A DNA stretch of 64,000 nucleotides from Bactericera cockerelli (lineage: Eukaryota > Arthropoda > Insecta > Hemiptera > Triozidae). The notes beneath the pieces were generated by a model that searched no databases, was not told the DNA's origin, and saw only the letters and a list, made by a program, of their open reading frames with translations. How positions within the stretch are numbered: the stretch's first letter is position 1; each line of letters opens with the position of its first letter. Below, piece after piece: positions 14,058 through 27,360 of the stretch. Location: assembly GCA_024516035.1 (NCBI GenBank), contig JAMCCL010000084.1:30772-94771 (forward strand). Direction: 5' to 3'. A program made the translations under genes and the position numbers.

Positions 14058-17000
14058 AAAAACCCTTGTTTTTGAGTTCAGTAAAGGCTTCAAATGGGGT
14101 TTTTAATTTTTTCCGGGGGTTTTTTCGCTTTTTTTAATTATCGAAAACCGGGGGGGGGTCGAGTGGCCGTGGGGTTTTTTGATTTTGGGGGGGGGAGGGG
14201 GGTTGGGGGACATTGGGGAAAAAAAAAAGAAAAACAGCGTGCGATGAAAAAAATGAACCCTTTCCTGTATAAAAAAAATTTTTTTAAAAATTGGTTTACT
14301 CTTTTTTTTTTTATCATACCCCCTTTTTTGGGGGTCACTTGGTGTTTTTTAAAACTACCAAAAATTTGCTTTACTAAAAAAAATTTTTTTGAAACCGGGA
14401 CTTTTTAAAAACCCCCCGGGGGTTTTTAAATACGCGGGGTTTTTTTAAAATTGGGACTAAAAACAGGTTCAGATTCCCTTTGTACTGGTAAGTTTTTTTT
14501 GGGTTTCAATTTTGGTTTTTTTGGGCCCCAAAAACCCTTTTAAAAAAAAATTTTTCCAAAAAAATTTTTTCTTGGGTTCTTTCGAACCCAAAGGGGGTCC
14601 CCCCCCCCTGGGTTACCGGGGCTAGCCCCTTTAAAACCCCTCGAAAACCCATAAACCTGTATGTGTAATTTTTTTTCAGGGTGGTTTTTAAAAATGTAAC
14701 AAGTTTTAAATTAAAACCCCTTTTTTTAGAAAATTTTTTGATCCCTTTTTTTTCCCGGGGGGAGATGGGTGGGAATTTCCTCAACAAGTTCGTTAAATTT
14801 TAAAAAACATTAGGTCCTTTTTTTTAAAACAACGTCCGGGGGTTTTGGGGACACGGATGGCGAAATTTTTGGGTTTTTAAAAAAAAATTATCCATGGTCA
14901 TAGGGGGAAACCCCTGTTTTGTAGGCTGTATTCTGGGGGCCCCATCTGGGGTGGTTGAGGTTCTTTTTAGTAAGCGTTGTTTAGATTGCGAAAAAGGTTT
15001 TGGGGGTTTTTAAAAATTTTTAGGGGTAAGACCGGGGGCCCTCAGAAGGGGCCTTCACACCCCCTGTTTCCCCGGGAAAAGGAAAAAAAATCGGTAAGAA
15101 TTTTCCCCCTGCCCCGGGGTTAAAAACCCCAAAACCCCCGGGTCAGAAAAACCAAAAAATTTAACCATTGACCCCCGGGGGGGCAGCCCTTTTGCCCACA
15201 CAGTATCAATAAAACATATTGAGATGATATTCAATTGAGTTTTTGGATAGTGACCACTCCAAAATTTTTTTTAATTGTTAGGGGTTTTTTCCCTTGCAAT
15301 GTTTAGGGGGGGGGCCCCTGAGCTAATCACCAGCTTTTAAAAAAAGTGGACCGTGATCTTCTTTTTTTTTTCCCCTTTTTAAATTTTTTTAGGGTGGATG
15401 GGTTGAAAAGGGTTTTGGGTTTGGGAAACCCCTTGGGGGCCCAGAGGGAAGGGGGAAAATTTTGGGGAAACCAAAAAAACCCCTTTTTTTTAAAACGGGG
15501 CCCCGAAAAATGATGTTTTTTTAAGGGGCATCTTTAAATTTTGGGGTAAATTTTAAAAATCGCTTTAAAAATTGTTTTAAAATTTGGGGTTTTTAAAACC
15601 CTGCCCCCGGGTTTTAAAATACGCCGCCTAACGATCAAGGTACTGAGGTGGGTTTTAGGGGTTTGGGGAAACCCGGTTTTTGCGTAGAGACCCCTTGGTT
15701 CAAAAACCCCCCTAGGGCTTTGAATTATTTATTTTTAGTTTGTGCCACATAAAAAAAAGACTCTGAAGGTTAGGTGTTAGAAAATGCTTTGAGCAATTTT
15801 AAATTTGGTGGGGTTAAACTTCCCCCCAAAAGTTTTATTATTAATTTTTTAAATTCTTTTTAAAAATTTAAAATCCTGATTCAAATTAGTTTGTTTTAAA
15901 ATTTTTTTTTTTTTTTTAGCGGTTATTGTTATGATCCCCCTTTTTTTTGGGGTCGGTTTTTCCTTTTTAAAAAAAAATCTTTTGGTTAAAAAAAGGGAAA
16001 GGGGGTTTTTCCCTCCAAAGATGGGGTTAAAATTTTTTTGGGAAAATTTTTTTCCCCCCCTTTTTTCCCGGGTCACCGTTTCGCTTCGGGGGGGCAGGAA
16101 AAAAACCAAAACCCCGGGGGGGGGCCGGGGGGCCCCCCGGGTTTTAAAAAATTTTTATTAGGGGGTTTTTTCCCGGCCCCAAAAACCCCTAAAAGGGCCC
16201 CCCCTTTTCCCCCCCCCCCTTTTTTGGGGGGCCCCCCCCGCCCCCCCCCCCCAAAAACACCTTTATGAAGGGCCGGGTCCCCTTGTTATTGATTCGGAAA
16301 TTGGTTTTAAAAAAAAATTTTGATTGTTTTAAATTTTTTTCAAAAATTTTTTTTTTTTTTTTTTTTTTTTTTCCCTTTTTAAAAATCAGTTTTTTTTGTG
16401 GGGAAAAATTTTTTAAAGGGTTGATTGAAAAAATATTTATTTTTACTTTCTATCTTTAAATTCCTCTAAGGTTTTTTGGTTTTTTAGTGGAAAAAAGGGG
16501 GGGTGGGCACTATGAAAAAAAAAGATGATTTTTGTAATTTAATCTGGAAAAAACTCTACTTTTTAAAAATTTTTTGGGATAGCTGAAATTTTTTTGGTAT
16601 TTTAAAAAAAAGAAGTTTTTAATTTTAAAAAAAAAAAGTTTTATTTTTTTTTTTAAATGTCATAAAACAAAGGGGGTTTCCCAAAGAAAAAATATCAGAA
16701 ACAGACAGGTGTTGGAATTTTTTTTTTTTTTTTGTTATTATTATTTTATTATTTTTTTTATTTTTTTATAAATAAAATTTTAAAAAAAAAAAAATTTTTT
16801 TCAAAAAACAAAAAAAGGGTATAAAAGAATTTCCCAAAAATTTGTAAAAGGAAATGGATAGGTTTAAAAAATACACAAAAAAAAATAAGAAGAGTAAAAA
16901 TATAAGAGGTCAACTTTGGAGGTACAAACAAAATTGTTGGGGGAACCATTGCAAAAATAACATTTTTTTTCCCCTTTTTTTTTGGATATGGAAAGTAGGA

Positions 17001-18939
17001 TTTTAAAAAAAAAATTTTCCTTTTTTTAAAAAAATGTAAAAAATTTTTAAATTTTTTTTTAATACATAGTACTTTACCAAAAAAAAAAGGTGTTGAAATA
17101 TAAAAGTAACGGAAGCGAAATTTTTTTAAAAAATGGAAAAATCAAAAAAGTTGCCCGGTAAGTGTGAAAAAACTTAAAATGTATTACCCCAAACCCTTCC
17201 CCAAAAGAAAAAAAAAGGAAAAAGCAATGGTGAAATTTTTAAAAATTTCTTTTAAAAAGGAAAATTTTTAAAAAAAAAAAGGCCCCAAAAGGGTTTCCCC
17301 CCCAAAAAAGTGGGAAATGTTCATAAAAATCTGGGGAAAATTTCAAGAATAACTGCCGAAAACCCCCAAAAAAATACAGTGAAAAAAAAAAGGGGAACCC
17401 CTAAGAAACTAAAGGAAAAAGAAGTGGAAATGTTTGAAAAAAAAAAAAAAACTAGATTTTAGGGAAAAACGGGGGGGGAGGAGGGATGGGGTAAGTAAAA
17501 CCCTTGTAGAAAAATTTTTGGGGTGTGAGGACTGGGGATTTTTTGGGGTATCTAAAATATTGTTTTCAAAAAAATGATTTCTCATTTTTAGGGGTTCCAT
17601 GAGAAGATTGACAGTTTTTTTCGATTTTTTTTTTTTCAAGATAAAAATGTATGGGTTTTGCCCCCCCCCTTTTGCTTTTCTTCGGGGGCCTCAGTTTAAA
17701 ACCCTTTTCATTAAGTACCCCGGGAAAGGGGAAAAAACTCTTTTTCCCAAAAATTTTTCCCCGGGGGGTTTTTAACCCCCGGGGAACCCCTTTGGGTCAG
17801 CAATAAAAGTTTAAACCCCTAAACCCCAAAGGGGGGTTTGGGGGGTTTTTTCTTTGGTTTTAAAATTTCCCCCTATGTTCGATGGTTAAAAAAGGGGGGG
17901 GGTTTGTAGATGAAAGGTTTTGGGAAAAATTTTAAAAAAAAAAAATTTCAAAAATCTGTGCTCTTTCCCCCCTTTTTGATATCACAACTATTTCCCAAAA
18001 CCAAAAATTTTTGGTAAACCCCCGGGGTTTTTGCTAAAAATTAAAATTTTGCTGAATTTTGGGGAATTTTTTTAAACCCCCCGACCCCAGGTTAAAAGGG
18101 GGGCGCCCCCTTTTCGTTTTAAACTACTAAAATTGGGTTTTAAAAAGGGATCGGGTTTTTGGGCGAACCCCGTATACATTTCGTGCCCTTTTTCCCCTTT
18201 GGGAACCTTAAAACCTTTTTAAAAAACCCAAAAAAAAAAGCTTCGTCAAAAAATTTTTTGGGGATGTATATTGTGAGGGGAGGGGGTATATCCCCCCCCC
18301 TAAAAGGGTGGGTAACTTGGTGCCTTGAAAACAAATCCCCCTTTCCCTATTGCCTTTGGGGGAAAATTTTGTTTATTGTGATTCAGTGTAGTTGTTTTTG
18401 TTTGCACCAAAAAGAAGTTTTAGGAAAAAATTTTTTCTGGCCCCCCCGGGGCGGGGGGGGTTTTTTAAAAAATTTTGGGGAGCTGGTGATTCCCCCCCGG
18501 GGAAAAAAAAGTAAACCCCCCCCTGACTGATATCTTTTTTCAAAAAAGGACGGGTTTTAAAACCAAAAAACCCTTCCCCAAAAAGGGCACAATAAAAAAT
18601 TTTTAGAGGGGGTTTCAACCCCAAAAATTAAAAAAATTAAAAAAGAAAAAAAATTTTCGAGCATTTCGTTTTCAAAATAATGGGGGTTTTATTATTTTTG
18701 GGGGGGGCTAATTTGTTTTCTATTTTGGTTTTAAAAAGAAAAATCAAAAAAAAAATAATATTTTTTTTTAAAATTTTTAGTTCTTAAAAAAAAAACCCCC
18801 CATTTTTCCCCCAAGACCCCTTTTTTTTTTTTTTTTTTTAAATTTAAATTTTTTATCAAAAAAAACCCCCGAAGACGAAAGGGGGGGCCCTAGTAGAGGG
18901 CAAAAACCCCCATAAAACTTTGTATTCTTTTTCCCCATT

Positions 18940-19250
18940 CCCCCCCCAATTCCTTTTTTCTTAAAAAAATCCCCCCAAATTTCCCCTCTTCTTTTTTTTT
19001 CTTTTTCCCCCCTTTTTCAAAAACTCTCTTTTTTTTTCTTTCCCCCATGAATTCCCCTTTTTTTTAATTTTTTCCCACCATTCTCTATCCCCTTTTTTTG
19101 TATTTCTTAATCCCCCTTCCCCCTATCAATTTCTTTTTTTTTTAATTTTTTTCGGGGTTTTTTATTTTCTGTCCTCCCCCCTTTTTCCCCCCCCAATTTC
19201 TTTCTTTCCCTCCCCAAAAATTTTTTCCCTCTATGCTTCTCTCCCTCCCC
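18940..19250. repeat. Pyrimidine-rich tract
   Basis: A CT-rich stretch of mixed C and T blocks in the corrupted region. No regular period could be fixed by eye. It is probably a degenerate CT low-complexity repeat. Confidence 0.5.
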
Positions 19251-19429
19251 CCCCCCCCCATCAACGCCTCTTCCTCCCTGTTGTTTTAACAAAAATCTCC
19301 CGGGGAAAAACCCCCCCCCCCCAATTTGGAAAATTGAAAAAACCCCCGGGGGGTTTTTGTCAGGAGGAAAAAAAAGGGAAATAAAAGTTCCCCTTTTTTT
19401 TCCATCAGGTAGAGGTATGCAATAAAAAA

Positions 19430-20800
19430 TTGGGGGTTTTCCCCCCCTTTTTTCCTTTTTTTCCCCCATGTTTCCCTTTTTTTTTCTCCCCCTTTTTTTT
19501 TTTGTGCACCCTTTTTTCCCCCTTTTTGTTTTCCTTTCCCTTTTTAAAAAAAATATTTTTTATAAACCCCCCTCTTCTCGTCATCTTATTAGCTCCTTTC
19601 TGGGTGGGCCGGGGGAAAGGGGGCATCACAAAAAAAAGGGGGTTGCTTAATTTTGGTGATCCCCCCAAAAAGGGGCATTTTTTCGGGGCCATCGACCCCC
19701 GTATATTACTATATTTCTTTTCTTTTTTCTCTTTTTTTTATCTCCATTTCTATTTTCTTTTTTTATTTTATCTCCAAAAATTTTTTCCCCAAAACTCTAT
19801 TTTTCCCCAAAGCCCCTTTTTTATTCTTTTTTACTCTTTATTATCTTTTTTATCATGGGGTTTTTTTTTGAAAGTTTTTTTCCTTTTTCCCCCCTTTTTA
19901 TCACCCCCTTTTTTTTTATCTCTATCTTTCCTCTCCCTTTTCTTCAACTAGTTCCCCCCAAAACTTTTTAGTATTCTTTTTTTCCCCTTTTTTAACTAGT
20001 TCCCCCAAAAATTTCCCTTTTGTATTTTTCCTTCCCTTTCTTCCAAAATTTTTTCCCCAAAAATCCTTTTTTTTTTCCTTCCCTCTTTTTTGCCCCCCCC
20101 TTTTTCTTTTCCCCCAAAAAGCCCGGGGGGAAAAGGGGCCCAAATTTATACCGGAAAAGGGTTTTTCCCACACTATCCTCCCCCCCAATTTTTTTTCCCC
20201 CTTTTTCTATTCTCTTCTCTCTCTCTCTTATTTTTTTTTTCCCCTTTTCTCTCCCCTTTTTACCCCCCCTTTTCCCCCAGTTGTCTCTCTTTCTTTTTCT
20301 TTCTTTCCCCCCTAGCTCTTTTTTTCTCTCTCTCTTTTTTTTTTCCCTTTCCTTACCCCCTTTTTTTTTTTCTGCCCCTTCCCTTTTCCCCTCTTTTTTT
20401 TTTCCCCCTTACTATATCTTCCCCCCCCTTTTTCCCCCAACTTGCCCCCCCTTCTCTCTCCTTTTTCTCTCCTTTTTTTTTTCCCCCCCAAATTTTTTTC
20501 TCACCCCCATTTTTCCCCCAACCCCTTCTCTTTCCCCTTTTCCCTTCCCCCTTATCTCTCTCTCTTAAAACCCCCCAATTTTTCCCCCAATTTTCTCTTT
20601 TTCCCCTTCCCCCCTTACTCTCTCTCTCTCTACACCCCCCCAAATTTTCCCCAAACCCCTTCTCTCTCTATTTTCCCCTTTCCCCCTTACTCTCTCTCTC
20701 TCTACACCCCCCCTTTCCCCCCCAACTCTTTCTCTCTCTTTTTTTTTTCCCCCTTTTTAGTCTCTCCCCCCCCCCCTTTCCCCCCCCTAATTTTTACCCC
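19430..20800. repeat. Long CT-rich tandem tract
   Basis: This is almost pure pyrimidine on the plus strand, apart from 19,600-19,700 and about 20,110-20,165. Near 20,600-20,740 a unit of about 75 bp recurs: 'ttactctctctctctctacacccc' is followed by a CCCAA-containing block and 'ctctctctattttcccc'. It is therefore a tandem repeat and not only noise. Long Phe/Ser/Pro open frames across it are artefacts. Confidence 0.65.
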
Positions 20801-23744
20801 CCCTCAGAACCGGATGAGAGGGAGAACTAATGAGTGCAAGCAGTGCTTTTCCCAAAACCACTGCGGTCCCCCCCCGTTTTTCCCGGGGCCCCGGCCCTTT
20901 CTTATTCCCTCCCCGGGGAAAAAACCGCAAAAAAAAGGGAGATTAAAGGGGATTCCCTATTACCCAAAAAATTCCATTCTCCCCCCCTACTTTTTTACCC
21001 CCCCCAAATACCAACAAAAGTTTTTTTTTTTAAACTCCTCCCCCCAAAAAAAACATATTCCCCTTTTGGGGGACCCAAAAAGATACGGTCTCAACCAAAA
21101 CATAAGAAAAATTTTGAAATTTTGTATGTACTTTTGAAAGGAGTGTTTTAAAAAGCCCCCTTTCCCCCTTTTGGGAAAAAGGGTTTTTAAAGGGGCCGGG
21201 TTTTTTACAGAGAGCAAAATTTGTTGTGATCTGGGGGTCGGGGGTTTTCCCAAACCCCCAATTTTTAGAATTTTTTTAGTAAAAGTGAGATGGAAAATTT
21301 TTGATATATTGCGATTGAGGCAAAAAACAAATATGATCCCCTTTTTGGGAAAACGCATTTTTTAAAAATTTTGTATACCTATTTTATAAATCGGTTGGGG
21401 GTTCGGGTTTTCGGGGGACCCCCGGGGATTTTTTTTAAAGGGACTAGGTCGCTAAAAAGAAAGATTTTTTTTTTTTTTTTAAAAAAAAATTATTTTAAAA
21501 AAAGGGGCTTTGGGGGCCCCAAAAAATAAAAAGGGTTAAAAAATTTTAGGATTTTTGTGTTAAACCCCAAAAAAACAGTTTTATAAAAATTTTCGCTGGG
21601 GGGTTGGTTCAAATTTTCCCCACTGGGGGCAAAGCAGGATTAGATTTATCAAATTCCCCACCAAATTTTTTTTAAACCCGGGGCCCTTTAACCCCCATAG
21701 TGGAAAAAAATCTAACAAAATTTTTTTTTCCCTTTTTTTGGGCGTTTTTTTTTAATATATTTTCTTAAAAAATTAAAAAAAGGCCCCCAAAAAGTATTTA
21801 AAAAACCCCGGTTGGTCCCCTTTTGGGGGCAACATCTTTTTCCCCCCAAAAATTTTTTTTTTGGCACATCACAGAAAACAAAAATTTTTTAAAATTTTTT
21901 GCTGGTGGGAAAATTTTTATGAAATGCATGGGAACTATATTATTTTTCCCATAAATTACATTTGCCGCGCTGTCTCTTTTTTTTATAGGCGTTTTTTACT
22001 CGGCCCCCGGGGTTTGGGTTTTAGAAAGCTAGACGAAAATCTGACTTGGGGTTTTCCCCTTTTTTAAAAAAGGGTTTTTAAGGGGGGGCCCAAACAATTC
22101 GAATGTTTGAAAATTTTTTTTCAAACCACCCCTCGCGGGTTAAATTAAAAACACAATTTTTAAAAACCCCTTTTTTTTTAGCCCCCCTTTTATTATAAGG
22201 TTGCATTTTTTGCCCCCCCCCTCAAAAAATTTTTTTTTCCCCTTACCCTTTAATATTTTAAAAAAATTTGGTTTTGGAAATGTTTTCCCAAAGGAATCAT
22301 AAGTGAGTCCCCTCCAAAAAAATTTCCCCATATATTCTCTCATTCTTTTTTCCCCCCCCTTTTTGCTCCTTTCAAAAAAACCCCTTTTACTTCCCCCCTT
22401 TTTTTTTCCCCCCTTTTCCCCCCTTTTCCCCCCTTCCCCCCACTTGTCTTTAATATTTTTTCCCAAAAAATTAATATTATTTTTTTTCCCTTTTTAATTT
22501 CAGTTTTCTCCCAAAATTTTTTTACCCCCAAACCCTTTTGCTCGCTCGGATTGCAAAAAAAAAAAAAAAAAAAAAAAAATTTAAATTTTTAAAAATTTTT
22601 TTTTTATTTTTCAATGGGGCCCCCGGGGAGAGGGGGGGGGGGGGGTTGCTTTCAAGGGGAAGAAAACAAAAGGGGGGCCGAGGGGGGGAGGAGGAAAAAA
22701 TAAAAAAAAAAAAGAGAAAATACTTTTTTAAAAAATTACAATTAGGAAACGCGGTAAAAAATTTTTTTAAATTTTCTGTGTACCGGGCCCTTCTTGGGGT
22801 TTGGGGAAACGGGCAGCAGAAAGGGGACTTTTGGGGTTTCTTTTCCCCTGCAAAAAACAAGGGTTTTCCCCTTTTTGGGAAATTTAAAAATTTTAGGGAG
22901 TTTTAAAAATTTTTTTGGTTTTAAAGAATTATTTCCCCCAAGGGGCCCAAAAACGCAATTAAAATTTTGTGGATGTGCCAAAACTGTGCAGAAAAAACCC
23001 CAAAAAAAGTTCAAACACTGGGGGGATATTGGGGGCAAATCGCGGGGTTCCCCGATCAAAGGGGAAAAAGTTTAAAAAAATTTTTTTTAAAAAATTAAAA
23101 AAAAAAAAAAAAACATTGAAGAGAGTTTAAAAATTTTTTTTTGGGGGAAAAAATTTCCCCAAAAAAACCCAAAGCGTAAAAAGGAGTTTTTGAGGGGTTT
23201 CGGCAAATCTTTTCTTTCTCCTTAAAAATTTAAGTGAAAAAAAGAAAAAAAAAACCTTTTTTTTTGAGTAAATTTTCACACTATCCCTTTAAAACAAAAA
23301 TTTGTGTGAATTAGTGCGTAAAGTGAAGTATGTTTTTTTTTTTTAAAAAATTTTAAAAATTTTTTTTTTTTTCCCCTTTTTTTTTTAAAAGGGAAAAGTT
23401 TGGGGAAAAATTTTTTTTATAGAGGAAAATTGGGGGTTTTTCGTTTTTTTTTTTATTTTAAATTTTTTTAACCCGTCTCAATTTACCCGGTATTCTTGCA
23501 GCATCCCAAAAAAAGTTTAAAATTTTTTTTTTTTTAATGCGAATTTGATCACTTTAAAAAAACCTATAAGCTGGGGAATTAAAAAGGAAAACCCCCCCGT
23601 CCCCTTTTTGGGCAGCCTTTTTTTTTTTTTTTGCCTTTTTTCCCAAAAACCCCCCCTGGGGTTGGGGGGGCCCCCTGGTTGAGGTTGGTAACCCCCTAAA
23701 AAAAAACATACCCGTATTTTTGTGAGTTGATTTTTTAGATAAAT

Positions 23745-24215
23745 GGGTTTTTAGAAAGATAAAGAGAGAAAGGCATGAAAAAAGAGAGAGAGACGGGAGG
23801 AGAGAGGGAGAAAGGGGAAAAAAACCCCCCATGATAAAAAAAGGGGGAGAGGAAGAAAAAAGGGGAGAGAAAAGGAGGGAGGGGGGGGGAGAGGAGGAAA
23901 AAAAGGGGGAGAGAGGAGGGGGGGGAGGGAGAAAGGGGGGAAAAAGAGCATGATAAAAAAGGGGGAGAGGGGGGGAAAAATTTTAAAAAAAGAGGGGAGG
24001 AGAAGATAGGGGAGGGCGAGAGAGGGGAAAGAGATGATAAAAAGAGAGGGGAGGGAGAGAAAGAGGGAGAGGGAGGGAAGAGAAAAGAAAAAAAGGGAGA
24101 GAAAGAGATGATAAAAAGAGAGGGGGGGGAGGAAAAAAAAGGAGGGGGGAGAGGGAGGGGAGAGAGAAAGAGGAAAAAAAAGGGAGAAAAAGAAAGGGGG
24201 GGGGGAAAGAAAGAT
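23745..24215. repeat. Purine-rich (GA) tandem tract
   Basis: About 470 bp of A/G-only sequence with a recurring 'atgataaaaa' marker near 23,831, 23,950, 24,033 and 24,108. That suggests a degenerate unit of about 75-120 bp. Apparent minus-strand Ser/Phe/Pro frames are the complement of this tract. Confidence 0.6.
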
Positions 24216-25944
24216 TTGAAACATGATTTCGCAAAATGACAGAAAAAAGTTTGGAAAAAGGGCGAAGGGGGAGGGGCAAAAAAATTTCGGTGCAAAGGGG
24301 GGGGGAAAAAATTTTTTAAAATGGGTTGGTTCTAAAATTTTTAAAAAATTTTGGGCAGGGGGGCCCCTTTTTTCCCACCCCGGGAAAAGGGGGGGCCCGG
24401 AAAAAACGTGGGTTTCTGTTTATAAAAAAAAGGGGTGTTTTTAAAAAAAAAAAAACCCCCAAGGGGGCATCATTTTTTTTTTTACCCAAGGGGGTTGGGG
24501 GGGGAAAAGGGGGGGCGTAGGGGAATTTAAAACCCCCCCCTTTTTTTTTTTGGGAAAAATTTTTTTTACGAGTATGTGTATGTTTTTTATACATATTTAT
24601 CTTTTTTCCCCCTTTTTTTTTTTTTTTTCAAGATCAAAAAATTTTTTCAATTTTGTTTTTTTATTGAAAATTTTTTTTTCCCCCTTTTTAAAATTTTTTT
24701 AATCATTATTATTTTGCACCCCCTATGTATTTTTTTTTTATCTTTTTAAAAAATTTAATCATTTTAAAAAATTTTGAAAAAAGCTAATTTTTAATGTAAA
24801 ATTTTTAAAACATTGAAGACACCCTCCCCGGGTTCCCCCTTTTTCAATTTTTGGGGGGGGAACGATTGGACGGGCCAGAGAATGAGGGGTTTTTTTTTTT
24901 CGAATTTTTTAAAAAAAAACCGCAACACAGAGAGAGGGCCCCCCCAAATTTAAAAAATTTTTTTAAAAAAACAAAAAATTCTTAGAGCTTTTACCCCCAA
25001 AATTGAAAATTGGGGGGTTAAAACCCTTTTTGGAACTCGACAGGGTTAACACTAACCCCATTGGGTTTTTTTAAGTGGATAAGGCGCTGTTTTTTAAACC
25101 GTTTTTGGGGGCTGATCGTTTTGGGGGTTTTTTTCCACCTATGCATGAAATTTTTTTCCCCATTTATTTGGTTTGTTTAGGTGCCCCCTAAAAAACGACT
25201 CTGAAAAATTTGGGGGGGAGAAAAATTTTTTGGGGGGTTTTTCCCCCCCCGTGAGATTACCCCTTTTTTATTTTTGTATTTTAAAAATTTTCAAGAAAAA
25301 TTTTTGGGCCTTTACCCCCTTTGTCCCCAAAAAAGTACATAAAAAATTAATCGTTTGGGGGGGCAAAAAAAGTGTGGAAATTTTCAATCAATCCCCCGGG
25401 TTTTTTTTCCCGCAAAACATCTTCTTTCTTTGATTTGCTTTTCCCCAAACCCCCCCTTTTGGGGGGCACATTCTTACGGCGGGCCCCCTTTTTTTTCCCC
25501 CAAAGAAATTTTTTTTTATGAAAAAATTAAAAAATCGTAGGGGAGGGGGTTTTCCCCCCTTCATGGGGGGTGTACGAGTACCCAAAAATTTTCCCCCTTT
25601 TTTTAGCTAGGGTAGGGCCCCGGGGAAAAAAAAATTTAAGGGGGTTTTTTTGGGGGAACCCCCCCAAAAAAAAATTTTTGTTTAAAAAGGGGGGCCGAAC
25701 CGCGAATCGAAATCGGTCTTGGAAAATTTGTTCTGTCACAAAATTACCCCCAGAGGGGGACACAGAAAAACACCGATGAGGAAAAAACCCCCCCCCGAGT
25801 TGTCATTGATTAATAAAAACCTTAAAAAAACTTTTTAAAGGGAAAAACTAAAAAAAACAGGGGGGAAAAAAAGCTAAAACATTTTTTAAGCCAAAAACCC
25901 CAGAGTTTATTTTTTCGGGGGGAAAAAAATAAAAAAAGAAAAAA

Positions 25945-26000
25945 ATTCATGCATGGGGGGGGATTCAAACCCCCAAAGGATTCCCGTATGGATTCCCCCT
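25945..26000 (-). repeat. Smeared tRNA-SINE box B (minus strand)
   Basis: The minus strand reads 'gggggtttgaatcccccccc', a stretched box B (GGTTTGAATCC). The surrounding head cannot be resolved. Confidence 0.35.
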
Positions 26001-26269
26001 AAGGGGGTTAACCCCCCCAAAAACAAAAAGGGGGTTTATTTAAAAAAATGTTTAGGGGAAATGTTTATCAACTTTGGGGCTACCAGTAAAACCCTTTCCC
26101 CGGTTTTAAAGGGGTTTAACGTGGGGAAAACCCCCAGTTTTTAATTTTTTAAAAGCAAAAATTTTTATCTTGGCCCCCTACCATTTTTAATTTTTGATTA
26201 GTATTTAGCAGAGGGGTATTAGCTTAGACTAATTCCCATGAGTAGGATTTGGAAAAATCTTCCCCCAAA

Positions 26270-27360
26270 TTTGCCCCCGGTTCCGGTTTTATTCTTTGCT
26301 TTGATTCCTCCTCTTTCGGGTTTCCCCAATTTTCCCTTTTCCCCCTTTGTTTTTTTCCCCCCTTTTTATTTTTTCCCCATTTCTGTCCCCCCTTTTTTCC
26401 TTTTTTTTAAGATTTTATCCCCCTTTCTTTTGTTTCCCTCCTTTTTTGGCTCCTAATCTTTTTTTTTTCCCCCCCAAAATTTTTTTTAACCCCCCCTTTT
26501 ATTTTTTTTTTAAATTTTCTGTCGCCCTTTTTTTCCCCCTTTTTGACTTTTATCTTTTTTTCTTTTGATTCCCTTTTCTGGTTCCTAATTTTTCCCTTTC
26601 CCCTTTTTACCCTTTTTCTGCTTTTCCTATTCTCTGTCCCCCTTCTTTCTTTTTTTTTAGACTTTTTTTTTATTTTTCTTTCCCTTTTTTTTCCCCATTT
26701 TTTGGTTTTTAAATTTCCCCCTTTCCTTTTTTTTCCCTCTTTGCTCTTTCCTTTCTCTGTCCCCCTTTTTTTCCCCTTTTTAAGGGGTTTTTAAATTTTT
26801 TTTTTTTGTTTTCCCCCTTTTTTTGGGTTTTTTTTAAAACTTTTTTTCCCCCCTTTTTACCCATTCTTCTGCTCTTTCCTATTCTCTGTGTTTTTTTTTC
26901 CTCTTTCAAAATTTTATTTTTTTTTCTTTTGTTTCCCCCATTTTTTGGTTTGTTTCCTAATTTTCCCCCTTCCCCCTTTCACCCATTTTTGTTTTTCCCT
27001 TTTTATCTGTGGCCTCCTTTTTTTTCCCTTTTAAGTTTTTTTTCTCTTTGTTTTTGGGGTTCCCCCTTTTTTGGGGTTTTTCCCAATTTTTTCCCCTTCC
27101 TCTTTCACCCCCCCCTTTTTCTTTTTTTTATTCTCTGTCCCCCTTTTTTTTCTTTCAAGACTTTTATTCTTTGTTTTGGCCCCCTTTTTTTGGGTTTTTA
27201 AAAACTTCCTTTTCCCCCCTTTCCCCCTTTTTGGGGTTTTTTATATTCTCTGTCCCCCTTTTTTTTCTCTTTAAGTTTTTAAACTTTTTTTTCTTTTGAT
27301 TCCTCCTCTTTTTGGTTCCCAATTTTCCCCCCTTCCATATTTTCCCCCCTTTTTTTCCTT
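26270..27360. repeat. CT-rich minisatellite, about 9 units of about 123 bp
   Basis: The phrase 'ttctctgtccccc' or a close variant recurs at about 26,382, 26,518, 26,631, 26,755, 26,883, 27,005, 27,134 and 27,248, which gives spacings of 113-136 bp. Each unit also holds 'ttcttttgattcc', 'tttggttcctaattttcccc' and 'cctttt.aagacttt' phrases in the same order. Open frames with Phe/Pro/Leu repeats in all frames are by-products. Confidence 0.75.

Noticed and set aside
20090..20830. 246-codon plus-strand frame rich in Ser/Pro/Phe/Leu
   Set aside because: It is a direct translation of the CT-rich tract; several frames are open at once for the same reason.
23735..24295. 186-codon minus-strand frame rich in Ser/Phe/Pro
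   Set aside because: Complement of the GA-rich tract; composition only.
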